DNA of 64,000 bases. Origin: CAYXLI01 sp964464925 (lineage in GTDB: Bacteria; Acidobacteriota; Terriglobia; Bryobacterales; Bryobacteraceae). The DNA lies in contig CAYXLI010000004.1 of the NCBI GenBank assembly GCA_964464925.1, positions 124,001 to 188,000 of the forward strand. Direction: 5' to 3'. The notes beneath the pieces are model-generated. The model did no database searches. It had not been told where the DNA came from and saw only the letters and a program-made list of their open reading frames with translations. Positions 43,860 to 51,000 of the stretch are shown one piece after another. Every line of letters starts with the position of its first letter. The stretch's first letter is position 1. A program made the position numbers and the translations under genes.

Positions 43860-44984
43860 TCATGCCGTTGTGAGCACTGGCCCCGCCGAGCGCATGCTAA
43901 AGCGAGTATCCAGTGTCTTGAGCTTCTCCGCGATCCCTGTGTACTCTAGTTCCGACATCGGTAACATCGCTGTCCCGACGAACCCCTGGCGCCGCATCTC
44001 CATGGCCTTGTTTGCTACATGGTCCCGAACCGTGTTCCAAAAGGCTTGCGAAAAGCCGTCGATCGGCTCCGTCAGCTTGCCGTTGTGAACGCAGAATCCG
44101 GCGCAGCTCACAATCGGCGGTCCATCGAAGTAGCTGATTCCTGTATTGAGAGTTACCGGCATTAGCGGCATCTGGTGCGAGCCGCGCATGCATCCAGCCA
44201 CGAAATGACCGATCGCATAGGGTGCAAGCACCTCGCCTGTTGCGGGAAAATCCATCTGGACACGAACGAGCATCACTGGATCGTCCTTACCCGTATACTT
44301 CCCAGCGATATTGTGCAGCCGTGAAGTGGCAACAGCGACCGCCTGTTCACCGCTCGCTCGCGACCATACCGATTCAATCACGTACCTCTCCGGATCGCGC
44401 AGGAGGGCCGCGATGTCGTACGAATCTTCGGGAGCGTTCAACTCGATGATGCGATCGCCGGTCGTGTTGTTCACGTCCATGATCACGAACCGGAAGCCGC
44501 GGGATATTCTCGGCGACAGGATGAGCCCCGGTGTGTTCATCACGTCCGCGAATCCGAGGAACAGCGGAAGATTGTAAGCACCCGGGTCGGTCTTGTCGGC
44601 AGCGAAGAACAGGAACGGCTCATTCGGGCGTTCCTCAATTTCCATTTCGGCAACAGCCGGACCCATGCCCCTCACGTTCCCTGAAAACGAGTCCTTGAGC
44701 AGATCCTGCCCAGCTCCGTAAAGGCCTTCTTGGCGTGCTTCATCGGTTCCGGCTCGAAACGCATTCCAGGCGAGCTTATGGATCTCCTCATCTCCTTCTC
44801 CACGGGTGTGGGTCATGAGAATCGCGATGTCATCGCCAGTGCTGCTGATGTAGTGATCGAGCAGCAGGCCGGCAGCCCGCTCGCGAATGTATCCCTCTAC
44901 CGTCTCTCGGAGGCGCTTGGACGGGGCCACATGGCCGCCCACCGAGCCGATATCCGCCTTGATGACACTTAGAGTCACTTTCAT
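43860..44984 (-). CDS. Fructose 1,6-bisphosphate aldolase/phosphatase (archaeal type)
   Basis: Bifunctional gluconeogenic enzyme that joins triose phosphates and dephosphorylates the product to fructose 6-phosphate. The 374-residue protein has the N-terminal metal site KADIGSVGGH, then FRAGTDEARQEGLYGAGQD (in part), GKYTGKDDP with the Schiff-base lysine region, and YFDGPPIVSCAGFCV. Length matches the family. It is common in archaea and in deep or autotrophic bacteria, so transfer is likely. The ATG has CGGAGTAATTT before it. Divergent to groEL across 83 bp. Confidence 0.93.
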   Translation of the reverse strand: MKVTLSVIKADIGSVGGHVAPSKRLRETVEGYIRERAAGLLLDHYISSTGDDIAILMTHTRGEGDEEIHKLAWNAFRAGTDEARQEGLYGAGQDLLKDSFSGNVRGMGPAVAEMEIEERPNEPFLFFAADKTDPGAYNLPLFLGFADVMNTPGLILSPRISRGFRFVIMDVNNTTGDRIIELNAPEDSYDIAALLRDPERYVIESVWSRASGEQAVAVATSRLHNIAGKYTGKDDPVMLVRVQMDFPATGEVLAPYAIGHFVAGCMRGSHQMPLMPVTLNTGISYFDGPPIVSCAGFCVHNGKLTEPIDGFSQAFWNTVRDHVANKAMEMRRQGFVGTAMLPMSELEYTGIAEKLKTLDTRFSMRSAGPVLTTA

Positions 44985-45006
44985 AAATTACTCCGCTATG
45001 ATCCGT

Positions 45007-45019
45007 GCAACCGGGTTGC
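45007..45019. promoter_or_regulatory. Short palindrome in the divergent fbp/groEL spacer
   Basis: GCAAC-CGG-GTTGC is a perfect 5-bp inverted repeat in the 83-bp spacer between two divergent genes. It could be a shared operator; there is no CIRCE element (TTAGCACTC-N9-GAGTGCTAA), so HrcA control of this groEL is unlikely. Confidence 0.35.
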
Positions 45020-45067
45020 CAGGCGCTCTCTGGAAGCCCGCTTGCATCCTCTGAATGGGGGCGATCT

Positions 45068-46693
45068 ATGCCAGCTAAGCAATTTCAATTTCACGCGGAT
45101 GCCCGGCAGAGCATCTTGCGCGGCGCCAGCGTGCTCGCGGATGCCGTGCGCGTAACGCTCGGGCCGAAATCCAAGTGCGTGCTAATCGAAAAGAAATTCG
45201 GCCGACCGATTGTGTGCGACGACGGGGTCACGATCGCCAAGGAGGTCGAACTCAAGGACCCGGAGGAGAACCTTGGAGCGCAGATGGTTCGCGAAGCCGC
45301 CGAGCGCACCGGAGAAGCGGTGGGCGACGGCACCACTACGGCAACCCTTCTTGCGCACGCTGTTCTCATTGAAGGAGTTCGGAATGTCGCCGCCGGCGCC
45401 AGCGCCGTGGATTTGAAGCGAGGACTCACTCGTGGCCTAAAGGCCGCGGTCAACTGTATCAATGCTTTGTCCCGCCCCGTGACAAGCAAGCGTGAAAAAG
45501 CTCAGGTTGCGGCCATTTCTGCGCACAATAACTCAGCCGTGGGCGACATGGTGGCGGAAGCGGTCGAGAACGTTGGTGCCGAAGGCGCCATCACGGTCGA
45601 GGAATCCAAGACAACCGAAACCGTGCTCGATCTCGTCGAAGGCATGCAGTTCGACCGGGGCTTCATCTCACCTTACTTTGTTACGGATCCCGAAGGGATG
45701 GAGGCTGCGCTGGATGAACCGCTTATCCTGATTCACGAAAAGAAGATCTCCAATGTTAAGGACCTACTGCCGCTGCTCGAGCAGATCGTGCACGCTGGCA
45801 AACCCTTGTTGATTATCTCCGAGGATGTCGAAGCCGAGGCGTTGGCGACTTTGGTTCTCAACAGAATCCGAGGGTCGCTCCCGTGCGCCGCGGTTAAGGC
45901 TCCAGGGTTTGGTGACAGACGAAAGGCCATGCTGCAGGACATCGCCATTCTGACTGGAGGGCAACTGATCGCCGAGGAATTGGGCATCAAGCTTGAAAAC
46001 GTCACCATCGACCAGCTTGGCACCGCGAAGCGAGTCGTGATCGATAAAGATACGACGACCATTGTGGGAGGAGGTGGGGAGAAGTCCGCCATCGAAGGAC
46101 GCTGCCGGGAACTTCACAAACAAATCGAGGAAACAACCTCCGAGTACGACAAGGAGAAGCTACGCGAGCGGCTAGCGAAGCTAACGGGCGGAGTCGCAGT
46201 AATTCGAGTGGGCGCGCCAACGGAGGCCGAGGCCAAGAAACTGAAAGAAGCCTTTGAAGATGCCATCAGTGCGACCAAAGCAGCGGTAGCCGAAGGGGTC
46301 CTGCCTGGTGCCGGTCTGGCACTGCTCCGCGCGATCGATGCCGTCGACGCTGAGGAAGCCAATGCGCAAGAGGACGAAAAAACCGGCCTCAGAATTTTAA
46401 AGAGGGCGCTCGAGGCACCCACGCGTCAAATTGCCGAGAACTCGGCGTTGGACGGCGGAGTTGTAGTCGATCGGATGCGAACCGGTAAGGGGAACTGGGG
46501 TCTCGATGCTTCGAACGGCAAGTTCGTCGACTTGATCGAGGCCGGCATCATTGACGCGACCAAGGTAGTTCGGGTAGCGCTCGAAAACGCAGTTTCCGTT
46601 GCCAGCACTCTCCTATTAACTGAGGCGACGCTCACAGAGGAACGGGAAACAAAGCTGGAGCGAAGCCCGGCGCCGGAATATTCCGAAGCATAA
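45068..46693 (+). CDS. groEL: 60-kDa chaperonin GroEL, orphan copy
   Basis: A 541-residue group I chaperonin. Typical segments are LGPKSKCVLIEKKFG, GDGTTTATLLAHA, GRQFDRGFISPYFVTD-like MQFDRGFISPYF, and AAVAEGVLPGAG. The C-terminus ends ERSPAPEYSEA and lacks the GGM repeat of housekeeping GroEL. No groES precedes it and no CIRCE element is seen. It is therefore probably an accessory chaperonin, perhaps stress-dedicated, and uses a distant GroES. ATG 45068 was chosen to match the usual start. The open frame extends 21 codons further. Confidence 0.94.
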   Translation: MPAKQFQFHADARQSILRGASVLADAVRVTLGPKSKCVLIEKKFGRPIVCDDGVTIAKEVELKDPEENLGAQMVREAAERTGEAVGDGTTTATLLAHAVLIEGVRNVAAGASAVDLKRGLTRGLKAAVNCINALSRPVTSKREKAQVAAISAHNNSAVGDMVAEAVENVGAEGAITVEESKTTETVLDLVEGMQFDRGFISPYFVTDPEGMEAALDEPLILIHEKKISNVKDLLPLLEQIVHAGKPLLIISEDVEAEALATLVLNRIRGSLPCAAVKAPGFGDRRKAMLQDIAILTGGQLIAEELGIKLENVTIDQLGTAKRVVIDKDTTTIVGGGGEKSAIEGRCRELHKQIEETTSEYDKEKLRERLAKLTGGVAVIRVGAPTEAEAKKLKEAFEDAISATKAAVAEGVLPGAGLALLRAIDAVDAEEANAQEDEKTGLRILKRALEAPTRQIAENSALDGGVVVDRMRTGKGNWGLDASNGKFVDLIEAGIIDATKVVRVALENAVSVASTLLLTEATLTEERETKLERSPAPEYSEA

Positions 46694-46821
46694 TCTCGAC
46701 ATTATCGCCGCAGATTGAGCATGAGGAACTAGCTTGCCGAACATGCCGGAGTGACGCGGAATATTGAGAATGCAGTCCGCAGTAAGGGCGATTCGGTGCG
46801 GCACGAGGTCTGTGAAATCAA

Positions 46822-48186
46822 ATGAAGACGTCCGCCCTCTTCACCGATCTTTACGAGCTGACCATGGCGCAGGCATACGCGGCTGAGCGCATGGATTGCT
46901 TAGCGGTGTTTGAGTTAGCTTTTCGGAAACAGCCGGCCAACCGCAACTATATCGTTGCAGCGGGGATCGGCGACGTTCTGGATTTCCTCTCGACTTTCCA
47001 CTTCGAAGACCAGGAGTTGGACTATTTGCGGCGGTGCGGGAAGTTCTCCGAGCCCTTTCTGCGACGACTGCAAAATCTTCGATTTACTGGGGACGTGTAT
47101 GCGCTACCCGAAGGGACGCTCGTCTTCCCGAATGAGCCGATTATCCAGGTGATCGCGCCGGTGATGGAAGCGCAATTGGTCGAAACTTTGGTGTTGAATC
47201 AGATCCACTTCCAGAGCCTCGCAGTGGCCAAGGCCGCTCGTGTGATCCACGCCGCCAAAGGCCGAGGTGTTGTGGATTTCGGCTCCAGGCGTGCCCATGG
47301 AACCGACGCGGCAATTAAGGTCGCACGTGCCACCTATCTTGCGGGAGGAACTGGAACCTCAAATGTCCTGGCCGCTCAGCTCTATGGAATTCCTGTTTTC
47401 GGCACGATGGCGCACAGCTACGTGCAGGCACACGACAGCGAGTTCGCATCGTTCGAGGCATTCGCAGCGCTTTACCCGGAGACCACACTTCTGGTAGACA
47501 CCTATGACACTCTCGAAGGTGTCCGTAAGGTGATCGACCTGAGCCGGGGTCTCGGGAGCAGTTTCCGTGTGCGCGGCGTGCGCCTCGACTCCGGCGATCT
47601 CGGCGTGCTCGCCCGTGACGTACGCAAGATGTTGGACGATGCTGGCCTGAAACACGTGACCATCTTCGCGTCTAGCAGTCTCGATGAATATGAGATTCAT
47701 AGGCTGGTGAATTCTGGCGCACCAATCGATGCTTTCGGTGTAGGAACCAAGCTAGCCGTAATGGAGCATGCTTCTTATCTCGATATGGCATACAAGCTGG
47801 TCGAGTACGCGGGGAAGGGGCGCCTGAAACTTTCGAGTAGTAAGGTTCTGCATCCGGGCCGCAAGCAGGTGCTTCGGCGAATTGAGAACGGGTGCATGGT
47901 CCGCGATGTGATTGGCCGATTCGAAGAGCACTTGCCCGGCGAGCCGCTGCTCCGCCAGGTGATGCGGCAGGGCGCGCCGGTCGAGCATATCGATCTTGAG
48001 GAATCCCGGAGCCGGTTTCAATCTCAGATCGCACTTCTTCCCGACCACCTTCGTGCATTAGAGCCTTCTACGAATCCGTACCCGGTCAGCTTTAGCGACA
48101 ACCTGAACCGTGACCTGAACACGTGGCTGGAGAGTTCGCTCGCGGCCCGTGAACTACAACCCTCGCGCAGAGGAAGTTGTCTATGA
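46822..48186 (+). CDS. pncB: Nicotinate phosphoribosyltransferase
   Basis: First enzyme of the Preiss-Handler route: nicotinate plus PRPP gives nicotinate mononucleotide, feeding NAD. The 454-residue protein starts FTDLYELTMAQAY, includes NQIHFQSLAVAKAARV, DFGSRRAHGTDAA and VRLDSGDLGVLARDVRKMLD, all typical. The gene overlaps the next gene's possible start by 38 bp. PRPP would come from the synthetase encoded at 50.1 kb in the same island. The spacer 46694-46821 holds nothing recognised. Confidence 0.94.
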   Translation: MKTSALFTDLYELTMAQAYAAERMDCLAVFELAFRKQPANRNYIVAAGIGDVLDFLSTFHFEDQELDYLRRCGKFSEPFLRRLQNLRFTGDVYALPEGTLVFPNEPIIQVIAPVMEAQLVETLVLNQIHFQSLAVAKAARVIHAAKGRGVVDFGSRRAHGTDAAIKVARATYLAGGTGTSNVLAAQLYGIPVFGTMAHSYVQAHDSEFASFEAFAALYPETTLLVDTYDTLEGVRKVIDLSRGLGSSFRVRGVRLDSGDLGVLARDVRKMLDDAGLKHVTIFASSSLDEYEIHRLVNSGAPIDAFGVGTKLAVMEHASYLDMAYKLVEYAGKGRLKLSSSKVLHPGRKQVLRRIENGCMVRDVIGRFEEHLPGEPLLRQVMRQGAPVEHIDLEESRSRFQSQIALLPDHLRALEPSTNPYPVSFSDNLNRDLNTWLESSLAARELQPSRRGSCL

Positions 48187-48253
48187 AGGATCTCCAACCC
48201 ACCGTAGATGTGATGTTTTGATTGTTTCCGGCCCTCAGACAGCGAGGCATTCC

Positions 48254-49342
48254 GTGCCTGACTTGAAGCAGAACGAAATCGAGCGCTATTTACAATCCCT
48301 TTTCGGCGCCCCCGCGAGCGTGTTGAACATGACGATCCTCGGCGGTGATCGTGAGCACAACGATGTTAAGGGCTACGGATACGGCATTCCCTTGAAAGTG
48401 GATTTCCAGATCGACCGCTTCGAACGTCGCAGTGCGGTGCTCCACACAATGCCCCCAGGTCCCTTTGGCCACGAGCATATGGCAGACCGCGCTAAGGAAC
48501 TGCTATGGGAACACCACGCGTTCAATCGCCTTCCGCATCATGTGCGGTCACTCGATGTGTGCGGTTTTCAGGCTGACGGGCAGTTGCTCTCCCTCGGCAA
48601 CGTGGAAGAATTCTGCTTGGTGACGGAGTTTTTGGAGGGTGAAAGCTACTCTCACGATCTTGAGCGTATTCGCGATACGGGAGCTGTCACCGATATCGAC
48701 TTGGCGCGAGCCGATGCTCTCTGCGATTACTTGGCGGAAATTCACACGTCTCGGGGGAGCGACTCTGGTCTATATGTCCGGCGCATGCGCGAATTGGTCG
48801 GCCACGGCGAATGCATTATGGGAATCGCTGATTCTTATACTCAGCATGCGCTTGTGCCACCGGCATTGCTTGAGAGGATTGAGCATCTGTGTGTGAGTTG
48901 GCGATGGCGTCTCAAGGGCCTGACACACCGTCTCCGGCAAGTCCACGGGGATTTCCACCCCTGGAATATTCTCTTTCGCTCAGGAATCGATTTTTCGCTT
49001 CTGGACCGTTCTCGCGGTGAATACGGTGACCCGGCGGACGATGTCACTTCCTTAACCTTGAATTATCTGTTCTTCTCGCTGCAGCGCAGCGAACGGCTCG
49101 AAGGCGCCTTCGAGACACTGTTTCTCCGCTTCTGGAACAGATATCTTGCAAAGAGTGATGACCGCGAAATGCTGAAGGTTGTAGCGCCCTTTTTTGCTTT
49201 TCGTGGGCTCGTCATGGCTAGTCCTGTCTGGTATCCGACTCTCCCTGACGCCGTACGCAAGAGTATGCTCGCGTTCATCATTGCAGTGCTTGAAAGTCCA
49301 AGCTTTGATCCGCAAGAGGTGAATCATTATTGTGGCGTGTAA
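48254..49342 (+). CDS. APH-family phosphotransferase
   Basis: A 362-residue aminoglycoside-phosphotransferase-fold kinase. Catalytic loop VHGDFHPWNILF with the conserved Asp, and DRSRGEYGDPADDVTS as metal-binding segment. These kinases phosphorylate small molecules; natural substrate unknown and drug resistance should not be assumed. I chose GTG 48254, preceded by GCGAGG at good spacing, over an in-frame GTG 48149 that would overlap pncB by 38 bp. Its end overlaps the APS-kinase-like gene by 11 bp. Together these correspond to the two domains of mycobacterial Rv2004c. Confidence 0.8.
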   Translation: MPDLKQNEIERYLQSLFGAPASVLNMTILGGDREHNDVKGYGYGIPLKVDFQIDRFERRSAVLHTMPPGPFGHEHMADRAKELLWEHHAFNRLPHHVRSLDVCGFQADGQLLSLGNVEEFCLVTEFLEGESYSHDLERIRDTGAVTDIDLARADALCDYLAEIHTSRGSDSGLYVRRMRELVGHGECIMGIADSYTQHALVPPALLERIEHLCVSWRWRLKGLTHRLRQVHGDFHPWNILFRSGIDFSLLDRSRGEYGDPADDVTSLTLNYLFFSLQRSERLEGAFETLFLRFWNRYLAKSDDREMLKVVAPFFAFRGLVMASPVWYPTLPDAVRKSMLAFIIAVLESPSFDPQEVNHYCGV

Positions 49343-49868
49343 GACCAGCCCTGCTTTCGCCATTTGGGTCACGGGCCTGCCGGCCTCAGGGAAATCGACT
49401 CTCGTGGCAGCACTGAAGACTCAACTAGCCACTCGCGGGATTGACGTGGCAGTCCTCGAATCCGATGTTCTGCGTGAAATCTTGAGTCCTCATTCCACCT
49501 ATACGGAAGAGGACAGGGATGGGTTTTATCGGCGGGTGACCTACATTGGCACTCTTCTGATTGAGCACGCCGTGCCCGTAATCTTCGATGCAACTGCAAA
49601 CCGCCGCCGCTACAGAGACGAGGCGCGCGCCAGGATCTCACACTTCCTGGAAATCTATGTCGATTGTCCGTTGGAAATTTGCATGGCGAGAGATCCGAAA
49701 GGTATCTATCGCAAGGGCCGCGAAGGCACGTCACATGCCGTGCCCGGACTTCAGACCCCCTATGAGCCGCCCGAGACCCCGGATGTGGTCGTCCATGGTG
49801 ACTGGGAGACGCCAGAGACCGCGGCGCAGCGCGTCATCTCGAAGCTCGTGGAGCGGGCATATGTTTAG
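49332..49868 (+). CDS. APS-kinase-like P-loop kinase
   Basis: A 178-residue small-molecule kinase of the adenylylsulfate-kinase/AAA_33 group. Walker A GLPASGKST at about residues 15-23, FDATANRRRYRDEARARI (in part) as the lid-like region, IYVDCPLEICMARDPKGIYRK (in part) and GLQTPYEPP matching CysC. Since no sulfate-assimilation genes are near and it follows an APH kinase with overlap, a role with that kinase is more likely than PAPS synthesis. Start is GTG 49332. Confidence 0.82.
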   Translation: MACKTSPAFAIWVTGLPASGKSTLVAALKTQLATRGIDVAVLESDVLREILSPHSTYTEEDRDGFYRRVTYIGTLLIEHAVPVIFDATANRRRYRDEARARISHFLEIYVDCPLEICMARDPKGIYRKGREGTSHAVPGLQTPYEPPETPDVVVHGDWETPETAAQRVISKLVERAYV

Positions 49869-49876
49869 GACCCACC

Positions 49877-50071
49877 TCACTCTCGCCGCTCATCCGCCTT
49901 CACGATCTCGAATTCGGCCTGCTCGAACTCAGCTCTTGGCACTTCGAACCGGCCGCAGTCGGGACACACGAGATCAACGATCTGTTGCGCTTCATCCGCG
50001 AAGCGCCACTGCGCTTCACCGCCGCATCGCACACAAGTCGTGTCCGGTGAGTCTTGCTGCACATCGTGCAT
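49877..50071 (-). CDS. Small zinc-ribbon protein
   Basis: A 64-residue protein with two CxxC pairs (Cys13, Cys16 and Cys36, Cys39), spaced as a zinc ribbon: TTCVRCGG and DLVCPDCG. The rest is acidic. ATG 50071 has an excellent ribosome-binding site (AAAGGAGATATT). It lies 29 bp after prs on the same strand. No function is known; zinc ribbons of this size often bind nucleic acid or proteins. Confidence 0.72.
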   Translation of the reverse strand: MHDVQQDSPDTTCVRCGGEAQWRFADEAQQIVDLVCPDCGRFEVPRAEFEQAEFEIVKADERRE

Positions 50072-50100
50072 AATATCTCCTTTCACAATTGGCACAGATC

Positions 50101-51000
50101 TCAGATCCCGGCAAGCGCACATAATTCTCTTCCCAGCAGAGGAATTATAGAGAGTCTTTCGATTCTTTCTGCATCCACGCCGGCGGCATGTGGAACTGAG
50201 TCCGTACAGATGATCCGTTTGACGCCGAGCCGCCACATTTCTTTCCATCGGTCCCCAGTGAAAAGGCCGTGCGTCACCATGATGTTGATATCTTCCACGC
50301 CGGCTTCGCCCAGCTTCTGGCACGCCGATACCAGTGTGGCTCCCGTGTCGAGAATGTCATCAATGATCACGGCTTGGCGGCCCACGCCACCGATGCGGGC
50401 GACGTGCGTAATCCCCTCCGCCGTGCGGTGCTTTTCGAAATAGGGAATGCTCCCAGGCGCCATTCCGGCCGCATTCTTCACAAGGACACAGCGGCCGATT
50501 GCGCCTTCGTCTGGCGCGACGATCGTCGCTCCTGCCAGGCCGAATCGATTCAGAGCTTCCGCGAAGACTTCAGCTGGAGATAGTGATAACACCGGAATGG
50601 GAACTAGTTTCTTGCCGCGCTCGCTGTGTACATCAACTGTAATCACCCTGTCAACACCGGAAGCTTGCATGACTGCACCCATCCATGCCGTTGCCAAGCT
50701 TTCACCTGGCTTATTCTTGTCATGTCTCGCATACGCCAGGTATGGCGCGATCGCAGTCACCTGATACGCGCCTTCCTTCTTCAACGTGTGCGCCAGCAGT
50801 AAAACAGAGAGCATTTGCTCATCTGGTGGAGCTATGGATCCGAGGATGAAACAGTTCTCATTTCGAACTGAAGTTTTGATGGCGAGATGCAACTCCCCGT
50901 TCGGAAAGCGCGCCGCTTCGAAATGTCCGGGCATTAGACCAGTGATCTCGGCAAGCGCATCTGCCATCTCCTGGTATGGGCCCCACGCAAACAAGATCAT
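50101..51000 (-). CDS. prs: Ribose-phosphate pyrophosphokinase
   Basis: Makes PRPP from ribose 5-phosphate and ATP. The 299-residue protein contains FPNGELHLAI, APYLAYARHDKNKPGE, VITVDVHSE and the PRPP-binding motif VIIDDILDTGATL. Slightly shorter than housekeeping PrsA (about 315) with variation at the C-terminus, so probably a second, accessory copy. It is coupled to the P-type ATPase gene by a 4-bp overlap and can feed PncB and the phosphoribosyltransferase of the same island. Confidence 0.92.
   Translation of the reverse strand: MILFAWGPYQEMADALAEITGLMPGHFEAARFPNGELHLAIKTSVRNENCFILGSIAPPDEQMLSVLLLAHTLKKEGAYQVTAIAPYLAYARHDKNKPGESLATAWMGAVMQASGVDRVITVDVHSERGKKLVPIPVLSLSPAEVFAEALNRFGLAGATIVAPDEGAIGRCVLVKNAAGMAPGSIPYFEKHRTAEGITHVARIGGVGRQAVIIDDILDTGATLVSACQKLGEAGVEDINIMVTHGLFTGDRWKEMWRLGVKRIICTDSVPHAAGVDAERIERLSIIPLLGRELCALAGI

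Noticed and set aside
45000..45067. CIRCE element at groEL
   Set aside because: No TTAGCACTC-N9-GAGTGCTAA pattern, only a short GCAAC/GTTGC palindrome.
48149..48253. Upstream in-frame extension of the APH gene
   Set aside because: Would overlap pncB by 38 bp; the downstream GTG has a better ribosome-binding site.
48254..49342. Aminoglycoside resistance gene
   Set aside because: The APH fold is shared by many kinases; no resistance genes or mobile elements are nearby, so resistance is not claimed.
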